From: Ruminiclostridium sp.
GTDB taxonomy: Bacteria; Bacillota; Clostridia; Oscillospirales; Oscillospiraceae
Assembly (NCBI GenBank): GCA_021442645.1
Contig: JABUSR010000163.1
Span: 1-6,017 of the forward strand
DNA: 6,017 nucleotides
Reading direction: 5' to 3'
The notes under the pieces are model-generated. The model saw nothing but the letters and a program-made list of their open reading frames with translations. It was not told the origin of the DNA and did no database searches. This document shows positions 1-5,956 of this stretch, piece by piece. A program made the position numbers and the translations under genes. The number at the start of each line of letters is the position of its first letter. Position 1 is the stretch's first letter.

Positions 1-653
1 TCCCGGGCCATGGCACAGACCCGCTCCGGGTCCACATTGCCGGCCACACACAGGACCATGTTGGAGGGCGTGTAAAAGGCCTCGTGGCAGTGGTATAGGG
101 TATCCGCTGTGATCTGGGCGATGGACTCCACAGAGCCCGCCACAGAGTTGCGGACGGGGTGGTTCTGGTACAGGGCCTCCAGAAGCAGACGGTAGGACTG
201 CCGGCTGGGGTTGTCCTCCATCATGCGGATTTCCTGCCCGATGATACCCTGCTCCTTCTGCACGCTCTCCTCCGTAAAGTAGGGCACGGAGACGAACTCC
301 AGCAGGGTGCGGAGGTTTTCCCAGAACAGGTCGGTACACTCAAAATGGTAGCCGGTGATGGCACTGCCGGTGAAGGCGTTGGGGGACGCACCGGTGGCGG
401 AGAGCTTCTGGAGAGCATTCCCCCCATCGGGCGTATCGAACATCTTATGCTCCAGGTAGTGGGCGATGCCCATGGGGGTATCCAGCCACTGCCCGTCCAG
501 CAGGAACCGGGTGTCCATACCGCCGTAACAGGTTGCAAAGAAGGCGTAGCTCTTTCCGAACTCCGGCTTCGGGAACACAAAGACCCGCAGCCCGTTTTCC
601 AGGGTCTCCTCCCAGAGGGTCTCGCCGATTCTCTCATAGGTATGCTTTATCAC
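1..653 (-). CDS. ymfH: M16 family zinc metallopeptidase, catalytic subunit YmfH (3' end cut by window)
   Basis: Partial gene: about 217 N-terminal residues of a protein usually near 430. The inverted zinc motif is seen as HYLEH at residues 65-69, where His65 and His69 bind zinc and Glu68 is the general base. About 72 residues later, KEQGIIGQEIRM carries Glu134 and Glu141. This is the seven-residue pair of M16 peptidases whose second Glu is the third zinc ligand. The N-terminus (ENGLRVFV), NAFTG and the YTPSNM segment match Bacillus YmfH from memory. The start is GTG at 653-651, with AAAGGAGGG ending 7 nt upstream; a stop lies two codons upstream in the same frame. It directly follows ymfF, so the two are almost certainly co-transcribed and probably heterodimerise. 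Some databases label such proteins as associated with EF-P aminopentanol modification; the substrate cannot be read from sequence. No signal peptide is seen, so it is probably cytoplasmic. Confidence 0.93.
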   Translation of the reverse strand, partial: MIKHTYERIGETLWEETLENGLRVFVFPKPEFGKSYAFFATCYGGMDTRFLLDGQWLDTPMGIAHYLEHKMFDTPDGGNALQKLSATGASPNAFTGSAITGYHFECTDLFWENLRTLLEFVSVPYFTEESVQKEQGIIGQEIRMMEDNPSRQSYRLLLEALYQNHPVRNSVAGSVESIAQITADTLYHCHEAFYTPSNMVLCVAGNVDPERVCAMAR

Positions 654-656
654 GGG

Positions 657-1940
657 TCAGCCCTCCTTTCCCCGCAGGGTGTACACGCTGTCCAGGCGGA
701 TCCTCCGGGCAGCCGCCACCAGCTGCTCCAGAGTGACCTGCTCCACCCGCTCCGCCAACTGCTCCGGGGTGAAATCCGTGCCGGTCACAAATCGGTTGAG
801 CCAATACTCCTCCAGCCGGCCCTGGGCGTCCAGAGAGGCCCGGAGACTGCCCACCACAGAGCGCCGGGCGGCCTCCAGCTCCTCCGGGGTGATTTCCCCG
901 TTTCGGCAGGCCTCTAATTGGGCCAGGATCTCGTCCTCTGCCCTCTGGAAATTGGAAAACTCCACGCCGGAGTACACCAGCAGAACTCCCTTGCTCATGG
1001 CAAGAGAGGAACTGGCAAAATAGCATAGGGACAGCTTTTCCCGTACATTTAAGAACAGCTTCGAATTGGTGCTGCCGCCGTAGACGGCGTTCAGCAGAGA
1101 AAGGCAAGCCGCGTCCTCGAGGTTTCGGAATCCGCCGCCGATGCGGAAGCCCATGGTCAGCTTACCCTGGGTCACGTCCAGGCGGTCCTCAAACCGGCGA
1201 ACCGGGCCACGGGGCTCTGCAAGTGCCAGAGTCTCCGGCAACGGCCGCCGCTGGGTCCGGGGCAGGTCGGCAAAGGCTGCCCGGAAGGCGGCCTCCACCC
1301 GGTCCGTATCAGCAGAACCGCAGTAGTAAAGATAAATGGGGGCAGTCTCCAGCACCCGGCGGTACCGGTTATACAGGGCCTCCCCGGTGATGGCCCGGGC
1401 CTGCTCCTCGCTGCCCAGCTTCCCGATGCCGTAGGCCTCGCCCTCACACATGCGCTCTCTCAGCCGGGACAGGGAATACTGGAGTTTGTCGTTGACCTCA
1501 CTGCGGATCTTATCGACCAGGTTGGCCTTCTCGCTCTCCACATAGTCCGGCAGGAAGGATTTTCCGTCTCCGGCAGGCCGCAGGACGATCTCTCCCAGGA
1601 GGGCCGCCGCACACTCCAGAATCTCGCTCCCCTCCGGCACGAAGGCGTCATCTAAGAAGCTCCCCCAGAAGCCAATGCACTGGGCCTCACCCTTTTTCCT
1701 GATGATGGGCTCAATGCCTCCGCCGTACAGCTCGTCCAGGGCGGCAGACAGGGCCTCCATATCCGGGTGGTCCTGGGTCCCTCTCCGCAGAACCTTAGGG
1801 AGCAGGGCGTTAAGGGATGCCGTTTCCTCAGCCATAGGCTCCAGGAAGGTCAGTCCCAGCATCGACGTTTTGAATTTTTTGGTCCGGACCGCCCGAAGGA
1901 CAACACCGGGGGCCAGCACGCGTTCCGTAATGGGGAGCAT
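657..1940 (-). CDS. ymfF: M16 family peptidase-like protein YmfF (non-catalytic partner)
   Basis: 427 residues, close to the roughly 426 of Bacillus YmfF. It has the two-lobed M16 fold length but no HxxEH: the corresponding N-terminal helix reads NALLPKVL around residues 44-51, so it should not bind catalytic zinc. The C-terminal lobe keeps the family features: the glycine-rich segment YGGSTNSKLF (about 287-296) followed by NVREKLSLCY, with Arg300 and Tyr307 at the R/Y positions that contact substrate in M16 partners. This division of labour resembles the alpha/beta subunits of mitochondrial processing peptidase; heterodimerisation with YmfH is inference. The start chosen is ATG at 1940, because AGGAGG (1953-1948) lies 7 nt upstream. 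The GTG two codons earlier (1946) would be only 1 nt from that site. It is the first gene of a leftward operon with its own promoter. No signal peptide or membrane segment is seen. Confidence 0.92.
   Translation of the reverse strand: MLPITERVLAPGVVLRAVRTKKFKTSMLGLTFLEPMAEETASLNALLPKVLRRGTQDHPDMEALSAALDELYGGGIEPIIRKKGEAQCIGFWGSFLDDAFVPEGSEILECAAALLGEIVLRPAGDGKSFLPDYVESEKANLVDKIRSEVNDKLQYSLSRLRERMCEGEAYGIGKLGSEEQARAITGEALYNRYRRVLETAPIYLYYCGSADTDRVEAAFRAAFADLPRTQRRPLPETLALAEPRGPVRRFEDRLDVTQGKLTMGFRIGGGFRNLEDAACLSLLNAVYGGSTNSKLFLNVREKLSLCYFASSSLAMSKGVLLVYSGVEFSNFQRAEDEILAQLEACRNGEITPEELEAARRSVVGSLRASLDAQGRLEEYWLNRFVTGTDFTPEQLAERVEQVTLEQLVAAARRIRLDSVYTLRGKEG
661..669 (-). promoter_or_regulatory. 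Ribosome binding site of ymfH
   Basis: AAAGGAGGG on the minus strand lies inside the last codons of ymfF, 7 nt before the GTG start at 653. It fixes the non-ATG start and suggests that ymfH is translated by independent or coupled initiation as ribosomes leave ymfF. Confidence 0.85.
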
Positions 1941-1947
1941 ATCCACG

Positions 1948-1953
1948 CCTCCT
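1948..1953 (-). promoter_or_regulatory. Ribosome binding site of ymfF
   Basis: A perfect AGGAGG lies 7 nt before ATG 1940 and only 1 nt before the in-frame GTG 1946. It therefore selects the ATG and removes two residues from the longest open frame. Confidence 0.85.
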
Positions 1954-1996
1954 CAGGGGCAAATTTCGCCCTTATAACATAAAAACTATTGTTGAT

Positions 1997-2024
1997 ATTT
2001 TACCATGTTTTCCCGAAATGTAAA
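1997..2024 (-). promoter_or_regulatory. Sigma-A-type promoter of ymfF-ymfH
   Basis: On the minus strand, TTTACA (2024-2019, five of six matches to TTGACA) is followed after 16 nt by TAAAAT (2002-1997, five of six matches to TATAAT). A TG dinucleotide one base before the -10 gives an extended -10. The start of transcription would fall near 1990, leaving a leader of about 50 nt. A second extended -10 look-alike, TGTTATAAG at 1979-1971, has no -35 partner. Confidence 0.7.
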
Positions 2025-2106
2025 GACGCAGGGCATTTGACCTTCTGATCTTTGCGATTTGACAATTTCATCCCCCAACAAATTTCCCCTTTGACGCAAT
2101 TCACCC

Positions 2107-2135
2107 TTGACAAATCCTGTGGGATGGAGTAGGAT
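2107..2135 (+). promoter_or_regulatory. Sigma-A-type promoter of the ylxM-ffh-rpsP-khpA unit
   Basis: A perfect TTGACA (2107-2112) is followed by a 17-nt spacer and TAGGAT (2130-2135, four of six -10 matches). Transcription would start near 2142, about 50 nt before ylxM. It faces away from the ymfF promoter, so the 1955-2190 interval is a divergent promoter region. Confidence 0.72.
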
Positions 2136-2144
2136 AGATGCTGT

Positions 2145-2166
2145 TGTAAAGGGAATTAACTTTACA
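2145..2166 (+). repeat. Inverted repeat in the ylxM leader (hairpin or operator-like dyad)
   Basis: TGTAAAG (2145-2151) and CTTTACA (2160-2166) are perfect 7-nt inverted arms around an 8-nt loop. They begin a few bases after the predicted transcription start and end before the ribosome binding site. This could be a modest 5' stem-loop in the mRNA or a protein-binding dyad; the stem is AT-rich, so its RNA stability is modest. There is no U-run, so it is not a terminator. Confidence 0.5.
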
Positions 2167-2176
2167 CGCCGCACAC

Positions 2177-2183
2177 AGGAGGG
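2177..2183 (+). promoter_or_regulatory. Ribosome binding site of ylxM
   Basis: AGGAGGG lies 7 nt before ATG 2191 and decides this start over the upstream in-frame TTG at 2107. Confidence 0.85.
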
Positions 2184-2190
2184 CCGGATC

Positions 2191-2559
2191 ATGAAAAACC
2201 AGGCATACCGCATGGCCATGCTTTTTGATTTTTACGGTGATCTGCTCACGGATCGGCAGAAGGAGTTTTACGACCTGTACTACAACGATGACCTGTCCCT
2301 GGCTGAGATTGCAGAAAACTACGACATCACGCGCCAGGGTGTTCGGGACATCATCGTCCGGGCGGAACGGACCCTGGAGGGCATTGAGGAAAAAACCGGC
2401 CTCATCCAGCGCTACCACCGTACCCGGTCCACCACGGCAATGCTGAAAGATCTCTGCCTGCAGATTCAGGCCCTGAACAGGGACCGCCTGGGGAGCCAGG
2501 ATCTGGAAGCCCTCTGCACACAGCTCAGCGCAGCCATCGAAGACCTTGGGAGGGAGTAA
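2191..2559 (+). CDS. ylxM: YlxM family HTH protein, SRP-associated (UPF0122)
   Basis: 122 residues. The N-terminal half holds a sigma-70 region 4-like helix-turn-helix: LTDRQKEFYDLYY (19-31), then LSLAEIAENYDITRQGVRDII (35-55), continuing into a helix with RAERTLEGIEEKTGL. The C-terminal tail is helical and variable. Family members are encoded next to ffh and are described as a signal-recognition-particle component or modulator; despite the HTH, a DNA target is not established. The start is ATG 2191, with AGGAGGG (2177-2183) 7 nt upstream. The longer frame beginning at TTG 2107 is rejected because that codon is the promoter -35 box. ffh follows after 5 nt, so the two are co-translated neighbours. 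Confidence 0.93.
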   Translation: MKNQAYRMAMLFDFYGDLLTDRQKEFYDLYYNDDLSLAEIAENYDITRQGVRDIIVRAERTLEGIEEKTGLIQRYHRTRSTTAMLKDLCLQIQALNRDRLGSQDLEALCTQLSAAIEDLGRE

Positions 2560-2564
2560 ATTTC

Positions 2565-3938
2565 ATGGCATTTGAAGGTTTAACTGAAAAACTCTCCTCC
2601 GCATTCAAAAAACTGAGGAACAAAGGCCGACTCACTGAGGCCGATGTGAAGGAGGCCATGCGCGAGATTCGCCTGGCCCTGCTGGAGGCCGACGTCAGCT
2701 ACAAAGTCGTCAAGGACTTCATCAAAAACGTCACGGAAAAGGCTGTTGGGGCCGAAGTTCTGGAGAGCCTGACCCCCGCCCAGGCCATTGTCAAAATCGT
2801 CAACCAGGAGCTCATCGATCTCATGGGCGGTGGGAGTTCTAAGATTACGATCTCCTCTCAGCCCCCCACGGTGGTCATGATGGTGGGCCTTCAGGGCGCC
2901 GGTAAGACCACCAATGCTGCAAAGCTGGCCGGTCTCATGCGGAAGCAGAACGGCAAGCGCCCCCTGCTGGTGGCCTGTGACATCTACCGCCCCGCTGCCA
3001 TCCAGCAGCTGGAAGTCGTGGGTGAACAGTTGGGCGTCCCCGTGTTCCAGATGGGGCAGGAAAACCCCGTTACCATTGCAAAGGCGGCCATTGAGCACGC
3101 CAAAAAGCATGGAAACGATATGGTCTTCCTGGATACCGCCGGCCGCCTCCACGTGGACGAGGCCCTGATGGCGGAGCTCCAGTCCATCAAGGAAGCTGTA
3201 AACCCCGCCGAAATCCTACTGGTGGTAGACGCCATGATCGGCCAGGATGCCGTGAACGCCGCCAAGGCCTTCAACGACGCCCTGGAGATTGACGGTATCG
3301 TCCTCACCAAGCTGGACGGCGACGCCCGCGGCGGTGCTGCCCTGTCCATCAAGGCCGTTACCGGCAAGCCCATCAAGTTCGTGGGCATGGGCGAGAAGCT
3401 GGATAACATCGAGGTCTTCCACCCCGACCGTATGGCCTCCCGTATCTTGGGCATGGGCGACGTCCTCTCCCTCATCGAGAAGGCCGAGCAGCAGTTCGAC
3501 ATGCAGAAAGCCCAGGAGCTGGCGGAGAAGCTGAAAAAGAATCGCTTCACTCTCCAGGACTACTACGAGCAGCTGATTCAGGTCAAAAACATGGGCTCCA
3601 TGGACGAGCTTCTGGGTATGGTCCCCGGCATGAATGCCAAAGCCCTGGAAGGGGCCAACATCAACGAGAAGGCCCTGGCCCACACGGAGGCCATCATCCT
3701 CTCTATGACCCCCCAGGAGCGAGAGAATCCCTCGATTCTCAACAGCAGCCGGAAAAAGCGCATTGCCGCCGGCTGCGGACTGCAGGTCGTCTCCGTCAAC
3801 CGACTGCTGAAAGAATACGAAATGATGCAGCAGATGACCAAGCAGATGACCAAAATGGCCGGCAAGCGCCGGAAGGGTAAGTTCGGCAAGATGCCCGGCG
3901 GGTTCCCCGGCGGCGGAATGCCCGGTCTTCCCTTCTAA
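2565..3938 (+). CDS. ffh: Signal recognition particle GTPase Ffh (SRP54)
   Basis: 457 residues, a normal length. Ffh binds the SRP RNA and signal sequences of nascent chains, then docks with FtsY at the membrane for co-translational targeting to SecYEG. Domains: a helical N domain (about 1-95); a G domain (about 100-298) with P-loop GLQGAGKT (108-115), DIYRPAAI (139-146), DTAGR (190-194), TKLD (248-251) and GMGE (274-277); and a methionine-rich M domain (about 300-440). The M domain includes the flexible signal-binding segment NMGSMDELLGMVPGM (342-356) and the RNA-binding helix-turn-helix around SRKKRIAAGCG (395-405). The tail is basic and then glycine/proline/methionine-rich. The SD GGAGGGAG (2549-2556) overlaps the end of ylxM, 8 nt before ATG. 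All catalytic motifs are intact. The partner SRP RNA and ftsY are not in the window. Confidence 0.98.
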   Translation: MAFEGLTEKLSSAFKKLRNKGRLTEADVKEAMREIRLALLEADVSYKVVKDFIKNVTEKAVGAEVLESLTPAQAIVKIVNQELIDLMGGGSSKITISSQPPTVVMMVGLQGAGKTTNAAKLAGLMRKQNGKRPLLVACDIYRPAAIQQLEVVGEQLGVPVFQMGQENPVTIAKAAIEHAKKHGNDMVFLDTAGRLHVDEALMAELQSIKEAVNPAEILLVVDAMIGQDAVNAAKAFNDALEIDGIVLTKLDGDARGGAALSIKAVTGKPIKFVGMGEKLDNIEVFHPDRMASRILGMGDVLSLIEKAEQQFDMQKAQELAEKLKKNRFTLQDYYEQLIQVKNMGSMDELLGMVPGMNAKALEGANINEKALAHTEAIILSMTPQERENPSILNSSRKKRIAAGCGLQVVSVNRLLKEYEMMQQMTKQMTKMAGKRRKGKFGKMPGGFPGGGMPGLPF

Positions 3939-4008
3939 CCTGTTCTATCGTATGGTTTCCGCTTTTGCGGTTTCATAAACAATGTATTTCATTTGGAGGA
4001 AAAGTATC

Positions 4009-4248
4009 ATGGTTAAAATCAGACTTCGCAGAATGGGCTCCAAGAAGAACCCCTTCTATCGTATTGTTGTTGCCGACTCCCGTTATCCCCGTAACGGCCG
4101 TTTCATCGAAGAGATCGGCACCTATGACCCCCTGCAGGAGCCCGCAGCTATCAAGGTCGACGCTGAGCGTGCTCAGGCTTGGATTAAGACCGGCGCACAG
4201 CCCACTGAAACCGTCAAGGCTCTGCTGAAAAAGGCTAACGCAATCTGA
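4009..4248 (+). CDS. rpsP: 30S ribosomal protein S16
   Basis: 79 residues, typical for bS16, a primary-to-intermediate assembly protein of the 30S body that contacts 16S rRNA. The N-terminus MVKIRLRRMGSKKNPFYRIV, the VADSRYPRNGRFIEEIGTYDP segment (21-41, split between two strands) and the IKTGAQPTETVKALLKKA tail are hallmark sequence. The start is ATG 4009, with GGAGGA (3995-4000) 8 nt upstream. The in-frame ATG 3982 would add nine residues, lacks an SD and breaks the conserved N-terminus. It follows ffh after 70 nt with no convincing terminator or promoter between, so it is probably read from the ylxM promoter. khpA starts 12 nt later. Confidence 0.98.
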   Translation: MVKIRLRRMGSKKNPFYRIVVADSRYPRNGRFIEEIGTYDPLQEPAAIKVDAERAQAWIKTGAQPTETVKALLKKANAI

Positions 4249-4260
4249 TTTGGAGGGCAC

Positions 4261-4491
4261 ATGAAAGACCTGCTCACTTATATCGCCCAAAATCTGGTGG
4301 AACACCCCCAGGCCGTGGACGTAAAGGAGACGGAATCGGACGGTAATGTTGTGCTCGAGCTCCGGGTCGATCCCAGTGACATGGGAAAGGTGATCGGCCG
4401 CCAAGGTCGAATCGCTAAGGAAATCCGCACACTGATGCGCTCTGTTGCTCAGCGGCAGGGCAAGAAGGTTTCCGTCGAAATTATGGACTAA
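4261..4491 (+). CDS. khpA: KH domain RNA-binding protein KhpA (YlqC)
   Basis: 76 residues comprising a single type II KH domain. The nucleic-acid-binding GxxG loop is GRQG (46-49) within MGKVIGRQGRIAKEIR (41-56). It is followed by SVAQRQGKKVSVEIMD, the usual C-terminal strand. In Gram-positive bacteria KhpA pairs with KhpB/Jag and binds many transcripts, affecting cell division and envelope processes; the RNA targets here are unknown. The gene sits directly after rpsP, as in most Firmicutes. The SD GGAGGG (4252-4257) is unusually close, 3 nt from ATG. It is the last gene of the first unit: a hairpin begins at the stop codon and a terminator follows 20 nt later. Confidence 0.95.
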   Translation: MKDLLTYIAQNLVEHPQAVDVKETESDGNVVLELRVDPSDMGKVIGRQGRIAKEIRTLMRSVAQRQGKKVSVEIMD

Positions 4492-4510
4492 AGCAAGCTT
4501 TCTCTTGCTT
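4491..4510 (+). other. Small stem-loop immediately after khpA
   Basis: AAGCAAG (4491-4497) pairs with CTTGCTT (4504-4510) over a 6-nt loop. The first base is the last base of the khpA stop codon. It abuts the terminator hairpin and lacks its own U-run, so it is probably an accessory 3'-end stem. Confidence 0.45.
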
Positions 4511-4545
4511 AAAAATGGCGGCGCGTTCTGCGTCCGCCATTTTTT
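4511..4545 (+). terminator. Intrinsic terminator after khpA
   Basis: AAAAATGGCGG (4511-4521) pairs with CCGCCATTTTT (4534-4544) in an 11-bp stem. Three more pairs are possible inside the loop (CGC 4522-4524 with GCG 4530-4532). Six T residues at 4540-4545 form the U-tract. The A-run on the left arm means it could also act in the other direction, although no minus-strand gene approaches it. Confidence 0.85.
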
Positions 4546-4558
4546 CCTGTCTGTTTAC

Positions 4559-4582
4559 CCGGGGGCAGGCGTACAGCCCCGG
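4559..4582 (+). other. GC-rich stem-loop in the khpA-rimM gap
   Basis: CCGGGG (4559-4564) and CCCCGG (4577-4582) are perfect inverted arms; an alternative register gives seven pairs with one bulge. No U-run follows. It lies between the terminator and any rimM promoter, and its function is unknown. The rest of the 4546-4651 gap holds nothing else I can identify beyond the weak promoter candidate listed separately. Confidence 0.35.
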
Positions 4583-4604
4583 CACCGCGTTCTGCTGAGA
4601 AAAA

Positions 4605-4632
4605 CTGTCCCCTATTTACCGTCCCATATATC
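4605..4632 (+). promoter_or_regulatory. Weak candidate promoter for rimM-trmD
   Basis: CTGTCC (4605-4610, three of six -35 matches), a 16-nt spacer and TATATC (4627-4632, four of six -10 matches). The geometry would start transcription about 25-30 nt before rimM. It is listed because a strong terminator separates rimM from khpA, so some promoter is expected here; the match itself is poor. Confidence 0.25.
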
Positions 4633-4652
4633 CATACTCTGCGGAGCAAACA

Positions 4653-4658
4653 AGGAGG
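4653..4658 (+). promoter_or_regulatory. Ribosome binding site of rimM (supports a TTG start)
   Basis: A perfect AGGAGG (4653-4658) lies 7 nt before TTG 4666. The next in-frame ATG is at 4735, inside the conserved N-terminal domain, so the TTG start is well supported. Confidence 0.88.
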
Positions 4659-4665
4659 ATTTCCC

Positions 4666-5157
4666 TTGAAGAATCGTTATCTGGAAACGGGCAAGATTGT
4701 AAATACCCACGGCATCGCCGGCGAGGTGAAGATTATGCCCTGGGCCGACGAGCCTGATTTTTTGCTGGACTTTGATACCCTATATATCGATGGCAAGCCC
4801 CTGGAAGTGGCCTCTGCCCGGGTTCACAAGAACAGTGTCCTGGTGAAGTTCCGCGGCATCGATGATATCAACGCCGCCGTGAAGTACCGGGATAAGGTAG
4901 TTTGCATCGACCGGGAAGATGTTTCTCTGGAGGAGGGCGCCTTCTTCCTGGCTGACCTGATGGGCCTGGAGGTCCGTGACGCCGACACCGGTGCGGTCCT
5001 GGGCACCATCGAAGATGTACTCACCCCGCCCGCCAGCAATGTCTATGTAGTCCGCAAGGGAAAGGAAGAACACCTGATCCCCGCCGTGGACCAGTTCGTG
5101 GTAGAGACCAATGTTGACGAGGGCTATATGCTGGTCCGGCTCATCGAAGGGATGTGA
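4666..5157 (+). CDS. rimM: Ribosome maturation factor RimM
   Basis: 163 residues, slightly short of the 170-175 common in Firmicutes. RimM binds S19 and the 30S head and is needed for efficient 16S rRNA maturation. The N-terminal RimM barrel (about 5-85) has GKIVNTHGIAGEVKI at 9-23. The PRC-barrel domain (about 93-163) begins FFLADLMGLEV and includes SNVYVV and HLIPAVDQFVVETNVDEGYM. The start is TTG 4666, set by a perfect AGGAGG 7 nt upstream and by the standard position of the HGIAGEVK motif. trmD begins 4 nt after the stop, so the two are co-transcribed and probably translationally coupled. Unlike in Bacillus, no ylqD lies between khpA and rimM; a terminator occupies that gap. Confidence 0.95.
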   Translation: MKNRYLETGKIVNTHGIAGEVKIMPWADEPDFLLDFDTLYIDGKPLEVASARVHKNSVLVKFRGIDDINAAVKYRDKVVCIDREDVSLEEGAFFLADLMGLEVRDADTGAVLGTIEDVLTPPASNVYVVRKGKEEHLIPAVDQFVVETNVDEGYMLVRLIEGM

Positions 5158-5161
5158 AGCC

Positions 5162-5935
5162 GTGGACTTTCAGTATCACATCCACATCATGACCCTCTTC
5201 CCCGACGTGGTGGGCGACATGATGTGCGAGTCCATTCTGGGCCGGGCCCAGGAGCGTGACATCATCCGTATTGACTGCCACCAGATCCGGGACTACACCC
5301 TGAACAAGCAGAAGCAGGTGGATGACTACCCCTACGGCGGCGGCCACGGCGCCGTGATGCAGGCCGACCCCCTGTACCAGTGCTGGAAGCACATCTGTGA
5401 TGAGGCAGGCAGACGGCTTCATACCGTCTACCTCTCCCCTGCCGGCACCGTATTCCGCCAGGCAGATGCCAAGCGCCTTCAGCGGGACTACGACAGCCTG
5501 ATTCTGGTCTGCGGCCACTATGAGGGTATCGACGAGCGGTTCATTGAAGAGTGCGTGGACGAGGAGATTTCCCTGGGGGATTTTGTCCTGACCGGGGGCG
5601 AAATCCCCGCCATGGCTGTGGCAGACGCAGTCTGCCGTCTGGTCCCCGGGGTGCTGTCCGATCCTGAGTGTTTCACAGAGGAGAGTCACTGGGACGGTCT
5701 GCTGGAGTGCCCCCAGTACTCCCGCCCGGAGGTCTGGCACGAGCGGAGGGTACCGCCCATCCTTCTTTCCGGCCACCACGCCAACATCGCTAAGTGGCGG
5801 AGAAAACAGGCAATAATTCGCACCCGGGACCGCCGACCGGATATGTACGAGAAGTTAGATTTGTCCTCAAAGGCAGACAAAAAATTGCTGAAAGAAATCG
5901 AAGTCGAAGAGGCCGATATCAGGCAGGAAGTATGA
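5162..5935 (+). CDS. trmD: tRNA (guanine-N1-)-methyltransferase TrmD
   Basis: 257 residues, normal for TrmD. It transfers methyl from S-adenosylmethionine to N1 of G37 in tRNAs with a G36-G37 sequence and so prevents +1 frameshifting. SPOUT trefoil-knot features: DDYPYGGGHGAVM (54-66), YLSPAGTVFRQ (90-100), LVCGHYEGIDERF (115-127) and the knot segment EEISLGDFVLTGGEIPAMAVADAV (135-158, interrupted here only by naming). The C-terminal tRNA-binding part has DGLLECPQYSRP (178-189), VPPILLSGHHANIAKWRR (197-214) and RRPDM. The start is GTG 5162, 4 nt after rimM, with a partial SD AAGGGA (5147-5152). ATG 5189 lacks an SD and would remove the first beta strand. The frame reaching back to 5111 overlaps rimM and is not used. 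The substrate loop reads GGGHGA where GGGPGM is common. Confidence 0.96.
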   Translation: MDFQYHIHIMTLFPDVVGDMMCESILGRAQERDIIRIDCHQIRDYTLNKQKQVDDYPYGGGHGAVMQADPLYQCWKHICDEAGRRLHTVYLSPAGTVFRQADAKRLQRDYDSLILVCGHYEGIDERFIEECVDEEISLGDFVLTGGEIPAMAVADAVCRLVPGVLSDPECFTEESHWDGLLECPQYSRPEVWHERRVPPILLSGHHANIAKWRRKQAIIRTRDRRPDMYEKLDLSSKADKKLLKEIEVEEADIRQEV

Positions 5936-5956
5936 CCCATTAAACCAATCCGTTTT

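Noticed and set aside
159..917. 252-codon plus-strand open frame across the ymfH/ymfF junction
   Set aside because: It is antisense to two well-recognised M16 genes. It has no ribosome binding site or recognisable domain, and its leucine/glycine/glutamine-rich product is typical of a GC-rich shadow frame.
1971..1979. Second extended -10 (TGTTATAAG) for ymfF on the minus strand
   Set aside because: No -35-like hexamer at 16-18 nt. The 2024-1997 promoter is better on both boxes.
2580..3683. Long minus-strand open frames opposite ffh
   Set aside because: They are antisense shadows of an intact, highly conserved gene and have repetitive His/Leu/Gly or Ser/Met-rich composition.
3959..3970. CCGC-TTTT-GCGG stem between ffh and rpsP as a possible terminator
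   Set aside because: The stem is only 4 bp and is followed by just three T residues. It is too weak to separate rpsP from ffh.
3982..4008. Upstream ATG giving a nine-residue longer S16
   Set aside because: There is no SD before 3982, a good SD precedes 4009, and bS16 proteins start at MVKIRL.
4445..4669. 74-codon plus-strand frame covering the khpA end and the khpA-rimM gap
   Set aside because: It overlaps khpA out of frame, runs through a strong terminator, has no SD and shows no recognisable similarity.
5141..5779. 212-codon minus-strand open frame opposite trmD
   Set aside because: It lies wholly within the coding strand complement of rimM/trmD, shows no SD or domain, and is explained by GC-rich third positions of the real gene.
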